Assembly (NCBI GenBank): GCA_002307115.1
Contig: DBTP01000082.1
Span: 1 to 14,772, forward strand
Reading direction: 5' to 3'
Source of the DNA: Fibrobacter sp. UBA1313
GTDB lineage: Bacteria > Fibrobacterota > Fibrobacteria > Fibrobacterales > Fibrobacteraceae
DNA length: 14,772 nucleotides
Positions 1 to 6,609 of the stretch are shown here, one piece after another. The position numbers were made by a program, and so were the translations under genes. The notes below the pieces were generated by a model that made no database searches, was not told where the DNA came from, and saw only the letters and a program-made list of their open reading frames with translations. How positions within the stretch are numbered: the first letter of the stretch is position 1; every line of letters begins with the position of its first letter.

Positions 1-579
1 ATGGGAAAAAGCATCAAAGGAACCGCGACAGAAAAAAACTTGTTAAAAGCGTTCTCTGGGGAATCACAAGCGCGTAATCGATACACCTATTTTGCAGGGG
101 TCGCCCGTAAAGAAGGTTTAGTTCAAATTGCCGATATTTTTGAAGAAACGGCGAATCAAGAAAAAGAACACGCTAAACGCTTTTGGAAATTCCTGGAAGG
201 GGGACCTTTAGAAATCACAGCGACATTCCCTGCCGGCATTTCTTCCAACACTCTGGATAACCTGAAAGCGGCGGCGCTAGGAGAAAATGAAGAATGGACA
301 ACGCTTTACGCTGAATTTGCCAAAGTCGCCGAAGCGGAAGGTTTTAAGGATGTCGCCCTCGCATTCAAGCACATCTCTGTGTCTGAAAAACAACACGAAA
401 AACGCTACAATGATTTGTATGAAAACCTCAAGAGTGGCCGAGTTTTCAAACGCAATGGCAAGGTAGTCTGGCGTTGCCGTAACTGTGGCTTTTTGCACGA
501 AGGCGAAAGTGCTCCGGAAATTTGCCCCGCTTGCCTTCACCCTCAAGCCTATTTTGAAATTCTAGGAGAAAATTGGTAA
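1..579 (+). CDS. rbr: Rubrerythrin
   Basis: Non-haem diiron peroxidase that reduces hydrogen peroxide in the cytoplasm of anaerobes, fed by rubredoxin/NAD(P)H electron donors (family knowledge). The 192-aa length is normal for the two-domain form. The N-terminal four-helix ferritin-like domain shows E21 in GESQARNRY and the metal-binding E54-x-x-H57 in the sequence QEKEHAKRF; a second acidic/histidine helix pair follows (AEAEGF near residue 107, SEKQHEKRY near 127). The C-terminal rubredoxin-like domain has C159-x-x-C162 and C175-x-x-C178, which would bind one Fe(SCys)4. The ATG is the first base of the window, so its ribosome-binding site cannot be seen. The stop codon is followed one base later by interspersed element copy 1, and the TAAA spanning the stop is one of that element's flanking direct repeats. 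The next gene, nhaA, converges on it. Confidence 0.96.
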   Translation: MGKSIKGTATEKNLLKAFSGESQARNRYTYFAGVARKEGLVQIADIFEETANQEKEHAKRFWKFLEGGPLEITATFPAGISSNTLDNLKAAALGENEEWTTLYAEFAKVAEAEGFKDVALAFKHISVSEKQHEKRYNDLYENLKSGRVFKRNGKVVWRCRNCGFLHEGESAPEICPACLHPQAYFEILGENW

Positions 580-580
580 A

Positions 581-894
581 GGGTGCCTCTAAAAATTGGT
601 TTGCGGGAATGAAATCGAACGAGGTCGAGCCAGAGTAGGAATGAAAAGTGGTGAATACTGGTTGTATTGATGCCTTCGGCATCCGCTTCGGCGCCTCGAT
701 CATGATAGCGAACACGTTCGCTATCGCGATACTCGGCTTGAACGCTCTTTGCCACTTTGAATGACGACTGTTGCAAAAGCCGAGTACCATGGCAAAGCTT
801 GCTTTGGCATTGTTGAGGCTCAGCAACAGAACGAAGTTCACTATGGCGAAGTACCGCAGTCGATTTCATAGAAAATGAATTTTTAGAGGTACAC
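581..894 (+). mobile_element. Interspersed MITE-like element, copy 1 (314 bp)
   Basis: The ends are inverted repeats: GGGTGCCTCTAAAAATT at 581-597 and AATTTTTAGAGGTACAC at 878-894; the 12-bp core is perfect. TAAA occurs directly on both sides (577-580 and 895-898), as expected for a target duplication. Inside the ends, ATGAAATCGA (609-618) is perfectly complementary to TCGATTTCAT (860-869). The interior is longer than in the other copies and carries nested palindromes: AAAGTGG/CCACTTT (645-651 / 752-758) enclosing GATGCC-TTC-GGCATC (669-683) and GATAGCGAA-CACG-TTCGCTATC (704-725), then CTGTTGC/GCAACAG (768-774 / 823-829) enclosing an imperfect palindrome at 789-810. It holds no convincing protein; the open frames here are short and follow the repeat, not a gene. 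Its orientation is the same as rubrerythrin, so it would be transcribed in the rbr 3' UTR. It fills the whole gap between rbr and its terminator. It is the most diverged of the three copies in its arms. Confidence 0.85.
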
Positions 895-895
895 T

Positions 896-911
896 AAAGA
901 GTAAACTCTTT
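896..911. repeat. Remnant half of a palindrome split by copy 1
   Basis: AAAGAG-TAAA-CTCTTT forms a 6-bp stem as it stands. If copy 1 and one TAAA are removed, the upstream GG of rubrerythrin's last codon joins it. The palindrome then extends to 10-bp arms GGTAAAGAGT and ACTCTTTACC around AA. The present hairpin could also mark the end of nhaA transcripts, but it has no T-tract on the minus strand. Confidence 0.5.
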
Positions 912-922
912 ACCGATTTCTG

Positions 923-2278
923 TTACAGTGCTCTCGTTTTTGAGGGCACTTTCTTTTTTTGTCGAGTACAGAAGTAGATGAACGCCATTCCAAAAACAGC
1001 CGAAATAAAGCTCCCTGAAAGAATGCCAATTTTAGCGGAAGCGAGTGTCGTAGAAAGGCCTCCAAAAGCGAGTTCAGAAACAAAGAGCGACATGGTAAAA
1101 CCAATGCCTGCAAGCATTCCGCCGCCAAGCAAAAGACGCCACGATACCCCTGTGGGGAGTTTTGAAACACCGACTTTGATTGCAATAACCGAAAAAACAA
1201 AAATTCCAATCGGCTTACCAATAATGAGGCCCGCCGCAATGGATACGGTTACCCCGCTAAAAGAACCCCATTCCACGAGCACGCCCGCATTAGCGAGCGC
1301 AAAAAGAGGCATAATAAGATAACTCACCCAAGGGTGCATTTTATGCACAAAACGTTCTTGCAATGAAATACTTTCTTGAGATGTTTTTAAAAGCGTTCTG
1401 CACAAATCATACTTTTCTCCATCTTTCAGCTTTGGCCCACCAGATAAAAAATTGCCTATTTTAACGGCCACTGCATCCAATTTTCCTTGACAAAGCCAAG
1501 GCTTCACAGGGGTTAAAAATCCGAGAGCAACCCCCGCAAGAGCGGCATGAACTCCACTCATGACAAACGCATACCAAATAATAACAGCAAGAACTCCATG
1601 AAACACCAAACTTCGAAGTCCCGCCCTAAAAGAAAGCCAAGTAAGAGCCAACAGAGCAATAGCGACCAATAGTCCAAACCAATTAATTTCCCCTGAATAC
1701 CCTAAAGCCACCACCACAATGGAACCAATATCATCTGCAATCGCCAGAGTCAAAATAAGAACATGCAAACCGCGGGGAATACGATTGCCAAACAATGTCA
1801 TGCAACCTACCACAAAGGCGATATCCGTCGCCATAGGGATTCCCCAACCGCGGTCAGCTCCCTCCGGGCACAAAAGCATATACACGGCTGCTGGAAAAAG
1901 CATCCCCCCCAAAGCCGCAATAATAGGGAGACTCGCCGCTCGAATGTCGCGAAGTTCCCCGTTGACTATTTCGCCCTTCACTTCCAATCCAACCATAAAA
2001 AAGAACAATGTCATTAAGGCGTCATTCACCCACCAATGTAAAGGATGCACCATTTCCCAATCGCCCAAGGAAAAACCAATGGGAAAGCTCCAAAAATCAG
2101 TATAGGTATCACTGCCAAAATTCGCCCACACAAGAGCACAGAGGGTGGCAAAAATAAGAAAAATGCCGGAAGTGGTTTCGACGCGCAAAAAACGCTGAAT
2201 GGGGGCCATCAGACGATCAATGGGTTCCGTCGGGAAGAGATTCTCAATACTTTGTCCAGTTATTTCTTTATTTGTCAT
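923..2278 (-). CDS. nhaA: Na+/H+ antiporter NhaA
   Basis: Inner-membrane electrogenic antiporter that exchanges cytoplasmic Na+ for external protons and supports pH and sodium homeostasis. The sequence is a chain of about twelve hydrophobic segments. Family landmarks are present: MVGLEVKGEI near residue 95, MATDIAF with D152, and LTLAIADDIGSI with the adjacent aspartates D182-D183 that correspond to the ion-binding pair of the E. coli protein (D163-D164). At 451 aa it is longer than the E. coli protein (about 388). The extra length is an N-terminal arm and a cytoplasmic insertion near residues 290-325 (KLKDGEKYDL... before the conserved MHPWVSYLIMPLFALANAG). No Shine-Dalgarno is visible before the ATG at 2278; I kept it because the family-like N-terminus begins soon after. 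It lies 83 nt downstream of prs, beyond that gene's terminator, so it probably has its own promoter. The tail is basic (RQKKKVPSKTR) and overlaps the convergent rbr terminator. Confidence 0.95.
   Translation of the reverse strand: MTNKEITGQSIENLFPTEPIDRLMAPIQRFLRVETTSGIFLIFATLCALVWANFGSDTYTDFWSFPIGFSLGDWEMVHPLHWWVNDALMTLFFFMVGLEVKGEIVNGELRDIRAASLPIIAALGGMLFPAAVYMLLCPEGADRGWGIPMATDIAFVVGCMTLFGNRIPRGLHVLILTLAIADDIGSIVVVALGYSGEINWFGLLVAIALLALTWLSFRAGLRSLVFHGVLAVIIWYAFVMSGVHAALAGVALGFLTPVKPWLCQGKLDAVAVKIGNFLSGGPKLKDGEKYDLCRTLLKTSQESISLQERFVHKMHPWVSYLIMPLFALANAGVLVEWGSFSGVTVSIAAGLIIGKPIGIFVFSVIAIKVGVSKLPTGVSWRLLLGGGMLAGIGFTMSLFVSELAFGGLSTTLASAKIGILSGSFISAVFGMAFIYFCTRQKKKVPSKTRAL
928..960 (+). terminator. 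Rho-independent terminator for rubrerythrin, inside the 3' end of nhaA
   Basis: GTGCTCTC (928-935) pairs with GAGGGCAC (942-949) across a T-rich loop, with one G-T pair. TTTC and seven T residues follow (951-960). The T-tract is on the plus strand, so it ends rbr transcription. The same bases encode the last residues of NhaA (K-K-K-V-P-S-K-T-R-A-L) on the other strand. Confidence 0.8.
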
Positions 2279-2333
2279 AGGAAATGAAGGGGGCGAAGGG
2301 TTTAACGGGGATCTATCTCGATTTTCTTTTCAT

Positions 2334-2354
2334 AAAAAAACCCCTAAAAAGGGG
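2334..2354 (-). terminator. Rho-independent terminator of prs
   Basis: Read on the minus strand, CCCC-TTTTTA-GGGG (2354-2341) is followed directly by seven T residues (2340-2334), eight bases after the prs stop codon. This is a canonical intrinsic terminator and separates prs from nhaA. Confidence 0.88.
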
Positions 2355-2361
2355 TCATAAA

Positions 2362-3528
2362 TCAATACAGATGTGGAGGCGGCCAGCGCGGGTTTTTCGA
2401 ACTCATGTCCACCTTGTAGAAATTCTTATCAAAGCGACCATCGTATTCGCCGTAGACTTGCATCACATAACGAGCCATCCACTTCGCAAGCTTCAACACG
2501 GTCAACTTGCGGCGCAAACGCCCCTGACAGTCACGATTCATAACATCAGGGAGTGTACTCGTCGTTAAAATTTCATCAATGGAGTGGCTATTCAGCTTTT
2601 CACGAGCTTCTGGGCTAGAATGGAAGTGTGTCACTCCAAAACAAACGCGATGAGGATTTCCCTTTTTCAAATGTTCGCAGCACTGCACAATGGTAGAACC
2701 GGTGCGAACCATATCATCAAAAACAATGACATCCTTGCCGGCCAAGTAATCAAAGTCCACTTCACTTTGATCGCTCAAGGTCATGCTCACTTCTCGTTCG
2801 CCACTACGAACCTTAGTCATGATCACTCGCTTGCACTCCGAAAGTTCCAAAGCATCCCACATGGCATTCACAAACGGCGTTGCGCCCTTATCTGGAGCGA
2901 CAATGACCAAGTTATCCCCATCTTTACCGGTTTGGACAAAGTTAGAGGTTTTGATGTAATTGGCATAAACTTCAGTAGGAATCATATTGTGGAAATGACC
3001 CTCAAAAATTTCACTGAAAAGTTGTTGTACTTTCACACTGTGATTATGTACAGTGACAACCGCATCCACACCAGAAGCCTTCAAAAGCTGGGCATAAAGC
3101 AAAGAGGTAAACGGCTGCCCATCAAATTTTTTAAGGTCGGAAATATCACGATCCTTTTCATTTTCACCAAAGCGGTGAGGACCGCGATCCTGGGCACTAT
3201 AGAAGAGGTCTGGTTCTACTAAAACTACGCGATCAGCTCCATTATCTTTAGCCGCACGAGCAAGAATGCAAGTACGCATCGCAAGGTCATTGCGGCTTCG
3301 ATCATGAGTAGAAACAGAGCAAAGTAAAACGATCTTACCCCGAAGACGCTTACCGATGTTTTCTTCATCGTAAACATCCAACATATAGCGAGGGCAAAAC
3401 TCTGAATTCGCAAATGTTTTCAAGGCGACTGTATCAGAAATATCATCACGAAGTCCGATATATTGAGCGATATCAATCGCAAAAGGATCGTCAGTAAAAG
3501 TTCCAGTAACTACGAATCGATCTAACAT
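2362..3528 (-). CDS. prs: Ribose-phosphate diphosphokinase (PRPP synthetase), divergent long form
   Basis: Makes 5-phosphoribosyl-1-diphosphate from ribose 5-phosphate and ATP for purine, pyrimidine, histidine, tryptophan and NAD synthesis. Numbering from the chosen ATG at 3528 (388 aa), the signature YSAQDR is at 110-115, equivalent to YARQDR of standard enzymes. The PRPP-binding loop is VIVFDDMVRTGSTI, with DDMVRTGSTI at 271-280. The region that normally reads VDLH(A/S) is VTVHNHS (159-164), keeping a histidine. It is about 70 aa longer than usual (around 315), with a C-terminal extension after the phosphoribosyltransferase domain (MARYVMQVYGEYDGRF... to WPPPHLY), so it is a divergent class. 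The frame is open 27 codons further upstream, but those codons run into the glgP terminator region. The 3528 ATG has GTGGA about 8 nt upstream and begins with the expected first strand (LDRFVVTG). Its own terminator follows. Confidence 0.88.
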   Translation of the reverse strand: MLDRFVVTGTFTDDPFAIDIAQYIGLRDDISDTVALKTFANSEFCPRYMLDVYDEENIGKRLRGKIVLLCSVSTHDRSRNDLAMRTCILARAAKDNGADRVVLVEPDLFYSAQDRGPHRFGENEKDRDISDLKKFDGQPFTSLLYAQLLKASGVDAVVTVHNHSVKVQQLFSEIFEGHFHNMIPTEVYANYIKTSNFVQTGKDGDNLVIVAPDKGATPFVNAMWDALELSECKRVIMTKVRSGEREVSMTLSDQSEVDFDYLAGKDVIVFDDMVRTGSTIVQCCEHLKKGNPHRVCFGVTHFHSSPEAREKLNSHSIDEILTTSTLPDVMNRDCQGRLRRKLTVLKLAKWMARYVMQVYGEYDGRFDKNFYKVDMSSKNPRWPPPHLY

Positions 3529-3592
3529 TGTAAATCCACGGGTTAAGGATTTAAATGGCCGCGTCCAAAATACGACCACCTGCCACCAAAGA

Positions 3593-3622
3593 TAAAAAAA
3601 GCCCCGCAAAATGCGAGGCTTT
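3593..3622 (-). terminator. Second (distal) terminator after glgP
   Basis: On the minus strand, AGCC-T-CGCA / TGCG-G-GGCT forms an 8-bp stem with one mismatch (3620-3612 with 3608-3600) and is followed by seven T residues (3600-3594). It lies between interspersed element copy 2 and prs. The other strand has only TTTT after the stem, so it acts mainly on minus-strand transcripts. Confidence 0.78.
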
Positions 3623-3634
3623 TAAATGACAATA

Positions 3635-3870
3635 GGGCACTTCTAAAAATTGGTTTGCGGCCGCAAAATTGAGCGAGGCCGAGCCAGAATAGGCGCGATT
3701 GTTGGCCAAAACGAGTGCAATGGGTATGCTTGCATGCCCATTGCCGAGTTGCACCAACAAGTGCATAAGCACAAAAGTGGCCAATAATGGTATTATTAGC
3801 CTCTTTGAGCAACGAACTATGGCGATGTGCCACAGCCAATTTTGTAGAAAAGGAATTTTTAGAGGTGACC
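3635..3870 (+). mobile_element. Interspersed MITE-like element, copy 2 (236 bp)
   Basis: Terminal inverted repeats are GGGCACTTCTAAAAATT (3635-3651) and AATTTTTAGAGGTGACC (3854-3870). The flanks are AATA (3631-3634) and AATG (3871-3874), a direct repeat with one difference. The subterminal stem is GCAAAATTGA (3663-3672) with CCAATTTTGT (3836-3845). Both arms closely match copy 3. Compared with copy 3, about 70 bp of extra palindromic sequence sits between GGCGCGA and AAAAGTGG: TTGTTGG/CCAACAA encloses GCAATGGGTATG-CTTG-CATGCCCATTGC (one G-T pair in 12), followed by GTGC-ATAA-GCAC. The element is opposite in orientation to glgP and prs. It occupies most of the 381-bp gap between those genes, between two hairpin terminators. 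It has no protein-coding potential that I can support. Confidence 0.86.
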
Positions 3871-3874
3871 AATG

Positions 3875-3909
3875 AAAAAGCAAGCCTAAAATAAGGTCCT
3901 TTTAGAGGC
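3875..3909 (-). terminator. Probable first terminator of glgP
   Basis: One base after the glgP stop, an imperfect inverted repeat pairs GCCT and AAAA on one side with TTTT and AGGC on the other (3884-3891 and 3900-3909, with small bulges). On the minus strand TTGCTTTTT follows. Removing copy 2 with one tetranucleotide makes the downstream sequence TTGCTTTTTTATTG, a better T-tract. The TTTTAGAGG here resembles the element's end by chance or descent. Confidence 0.42.
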
Positions 3910-6408
3910 TCACTTCAAGGATATCGGGCAAGCTTTCGCGTCCCAAATTTCCGTTGCATACTGGTTAATCGTACGGTCAGAACTAAACTTACCCATACGA
4001 GCAACGTTCAAGATGGCCATCTTCGCCCAACTCTTTTTATCCGAGTAGGCCTTTGACACTTCTTCTTGGCAGGTCAAATAACTACGGAAGTCCGCCAAAA
4101 GCAAGAACGGGTCCGAAGTCAGAAGTTTTTCAACCACCTGCTTGAACAAATCCGGCCGGTCTGGGGAGAAGAATCCACTAGAAATCAAATCCAGAACGCG
4201 ACGAAGATCATCATCCTTTTCGTAGAAGTCTTTCGGACGGTAGCCCTTCGCCACGAGATCCTGAACCTGATCCACGGTCATTCCAAAAATGAAGAAGTTA
4301 CTTTCACCCGCTTCTTCAAGCATTTCCACGTTAGCGCCATCCAATGTACCAATGGTAAGGGCTCCGTTCAAAGCAAACTTCATATTGCCTGTTCCAGAAG
4401 CTTCTGTACCCGCGGTAGAAATTTGTTCTGAAAGATCTGCTGCAGGAATAATCTTTTCTGCAAAAGAGACGCGATAATTTTCCAAGAACACCAATGACAA
4501 TTGACCCTTACATGCCGGATCCGCATTGATCATATCGCCCACAGATGTCGCCAAACGAATAATCTGCTTCGCCATCCAGTAACCAGGAGCGGCCTTGCCA
4601 CCAATTAATACCGTACGAGGGACAATCTTCTTACCATCCTTGATCTGGATGTAAAGATAAACGACATGCAAAATATTCAAAAGCTGACGCTTGTATTCAT
4701 GAATTCGCTTCACTTGTACGTCAAAAAGGGTATTGACATCTAGGTCAACGCCCTGAGTTTCTTTGAGATACTTTGCAAGGCGCTTTTTGTTTTCAAGCTT
4801 CACCGCCATGAATTCCTGTTGGAATTTAGCATCATCGGCGACCTTTTCTAACTGCTTCAAATCATCCAGGTTTTTGACCCAGGAATCACCAATCGTCTTA
4901 ATCACGAGATCGGACATTGCAGGATTTGCTTTGCGCACCCAACGACGTGGTGTCACCCCATTCGTCTTGTTATTGAACTTTTCAGGCCAAAGTTCATAGA
5001 AATCCTTGAACAAGCTGGTTTTGAGAAGATCGCTGTGGAGAGCGGCAACACCGTTCACAGAGAACGAACCTACAATAGAAAGGAAGGCCATTCGAACCAT
5101 CTTCTCCGGTTGTTCCTGGATAATGGACATACGACCTAAACGAGCGACGTCTCCGGGCCACTTCATCGCTACCATACGAAGGAAGCGGGCATTGATTTCA
5201 TAAATAATCTGAAGATGACGCGGGAGTAAACGTTCAAACAATGAAACTGGCCACTTTTCAAGAGCTTCCGGCATCAAAGTGTGATTGGTATAGGCAAAAG
5301 TCTTAGAAACGATTTCCCAAGCATCTTCCCATTCCAATTTCTCTGAATCCACCAAAATACGCATCAACTCAGCGATAGAAATTGCGGGATGGGTGTCATT
5401 AAGCTGAATCGCGATTTTTTCCGGCAGTTTATCCCATTCCCCTTTGTGCAGCTTTTCAAAACGCTTCACGATATCCTGCAAAGAGGCGGAGCAAAGGAAA
5501 TACTGTTGCTTAAGACGCAATTCCTTTCCATTCATAGAGGTATCGTTCGGGTACAGCACCTTGGAAATGGATTCTGAAATTTCCATATCCTGTACAGCAG
5601 CGATGTAGTCCCCATTATTGAAATAGGCCAAACCAAAGTCATCCGTGCTCTGCGCACTCCACAACCGGAGGTTGTTCACGGTGTTGTTGCGGTAACCAGG
5701 AACCGGAGTATCGTAAGGGAGAGCGAGCACATAGTCTTTGGTATCCCAACGGCTGTGAAGCTTGCCTTTATCGTCCTGCCAGCTTGTCACATACCCATAG
5801 AAAGGCACGCGAAGAGCATTGGCCGGTCGCGCAATTTCCCAAGGATTCGGCAAACGAAGCCAGTTATCAGGACGTTCTTCCTGCTGTCCATCCTTAATTT
5901 TCTGGTTAAACATACCATATTCATAGCGAATTCCCATACCTGTAGCGGGGAGCTCCAAAGTAGCCATGGAATCGAGAAAACAGGCGGCAAGGCGACCTAA
6001 ACCACCATTGCCCAACCCCGCATCCACTTCTTGCTCACGAAGATCTTCAAGACTCATGCCCATCTCATCCAGGGCTTCTGCCACCGATCCTTCCACATCA
6101 AGGTTCAATACGGAATTGCCCAAAGTACGGCCAATCAAAAATTCCAGGGAAAGGTAATAGACTCTTTTCACATCTTTATGATAATAGGTCTCTTGCGTTT
6201 TTATCCACCGGTCAATGAGGCGGTCACGCACCGCATACGCAACAGCAAGAAATTTTTCATGCTGAGTGACGGTGTGTTCATCACGGGCAAGCGTGTGATG
6301 AATGTGGTCAGCAAAAGCCTGCTTAAATGCTTCTATTGAAGTACCGAGGACTTCAGAAACGGGGATTGCGAACTTATTAGTCTTTTTAGGAGTCATTGTC
6401 GCCTTCAT
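3910..6408 (-). CDS. glgP: Glycogen/maltodextrin phosphorylase
   Basis: PLP-dependent glycosyltransferase (family GT35) that phosphorolyses alpha-1,4-glucan to glucose 1-phosphate, mobilising stored glycogen in the cytosol. The 832-aa length is typical of bacterial and animal-type enzymes. Seen in order: YYLSLEFLIGRTL near residue 88, GLGNGGLGRLAACFLDSMA near 130, EYGMFNQ, the catalytic NDTHPA block, TNHTLMPEALEKW, NGVTPRRW, VQVKRIHEYKRQLLN, and the PLP-site sequence EASGTGNMKFALNGA with lysine 677. All look intact. The first ATG (6408) directly follows a run of nine C residues and has no ribosome-binding site; an internal ATG at 6396 (M5) has AAGG five bases upstream and may be the real start. 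It is monocistronic: a divergent AT-rich region with two TATAAT boxes lies upstream, and two hairpin terminators downstream with element copy 2 between them. Confidence 0.97.
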   Translation of the reverse strand: MKATMTPKKTNKFAIPVSEVLGTSIEAFKQAFADHIHHTLARDEHTVTQHEKFLAVAYAVRDRLIDRWIKTQETYYHKDVKRVYYLSLEFLIGRTLGNSVLNLDVEGSVAEALDEMGMSLEDLREQEVDAGLGNGGLGRLAACFLDSMATLELPATGMGIRYEYGMFNQKIKDGQQEERPDNWLRLPNPWEIARPANALRVPFYGYVTSWQDDKGKLHSRWDTKDYVLALPYDTPVPGYRNNTVNNLRLWSAQSTDDFGLAYFNNGDYIAAVQDMEISESISKVLYPNDTSMNGKELRLKQQYFLCSASLQDIVKRFEKLHKGEWDKLPEKIAIQLNDTHPAISIAELMRILVDSEKLEWEDAWEIVSKTFAYTNHTLMPEALEKWPVSLFERLLPRHLQIIYEINARFLRMVAMKWPGDVARLGRMSIIQEQPEKMVRMAFLSIVGSFSVNGVAALHSDLLKTSLFKDFYELWPEKFNNKTNGVTPRRWVRKANPAMSDLVIKTIGDSWVKNLDDLKQLEKVADDAKFQQEFMAVKLENKKRLAKYLKETQGVDLDVNTLFDVQVKRIHEYKRQLLNILHVVYLYIQIKDGKKIVPRTVLIGGKAAPGYWMAKQIIRLATSVGDMINADPACKGQLSLVFLENYRVSFAEKIIPAADLSEQISTAGTEASGTGNMKFALNGALTIGTLDGANVEMLEEAGESNFFIFGMTVDQVQDLVAKGYRPKDFYEKDDDLRRVLDLISSGFFSPDRPDLFKQVVEKLLTSDPFLLLADFRSYLTCQEEVSKAYSDKKSWAKMAILNVARMGKFSSDRTINQYATEIWDAKACPISLK

Positions 6409-6409
6409 A

Positions 6410-6418
6410 GGGGGGGGG
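6410..6418. repeat. Nine-base G/C homopolymer next to the glgP start
   Basis: Nine consecutive G residues on the plus strand (nine C residues in the glgP leader), ending one base before the upstream glgP ATG. It occupies the place where a ribosome-binding site would be. Confidence 0.6.
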
Positions 6419-6609
6419 AGGTGAAAGGAAAGCCAATGTCACAAATTTAGTTTTTTCAATTTTTTTTGGGAAAGCCAGATTAGTCTGGATTGGAATAAAC
6501 AGAGCATATTATAAAAAAACACATAGAAAATTTTTTGGGTACATTATAAAGACCTATTATTTGATTCTGGGGTTTATTTCCATTTTAAGGTTTTATCTTG
6601 TGTGGGTAT
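6419..6609. promoter_or_regulatory. Divergent promoter region between glgP and the EAL gene
   Basis: This AT-rich, non-coding stretch separates two divergent genes. On the minus strand there are two perfect -10 hexamers TATAAT (complement of 6508-6513 and of 6543-6548), placing glgP transcription starts about 95 and 130 bp upstream of its ATG. No good -35 box accompanies either. Plus-strand -10-like matches (TATTAT near 6507, TATAAA near 6545) could serve the EAL gene. A small dyad CCAGA-TTAG-TCTGG at 6475-6488 lies in the glgP leader and could be an operator or a weak hairpin. The assignment rests on motifs only. Confidence 0.4.

Noticed and set aside
446..869. Minus-strand open frames of 106-131 codons across element copy 1
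   Set aside because: They follow the palindromic repeat and the shadow of rubrerythrin. Related frames in copies 2 and 3 share only peptides forced by the inverted ends, and their lengths are not conserved.
581..894. Interpretation of the repeats as CRISPR or tandem repeats
   Set aside because: The copies are dispersed, have inverted ends and variable interiors, and there are no regular spacers or cas genes.
3543..3883. Minus-strand open frames of about 110 codons in the glgP-prs gap
   Set aside because: They span element copy 2 and a terminator, with no family resemblance or ribosome-binding site.
6598..6609. TTG start for the EAL gene
   Set aside because: An ATG four codons later is the more ordinary choice and no conserved residues are lost; the difference is minor.
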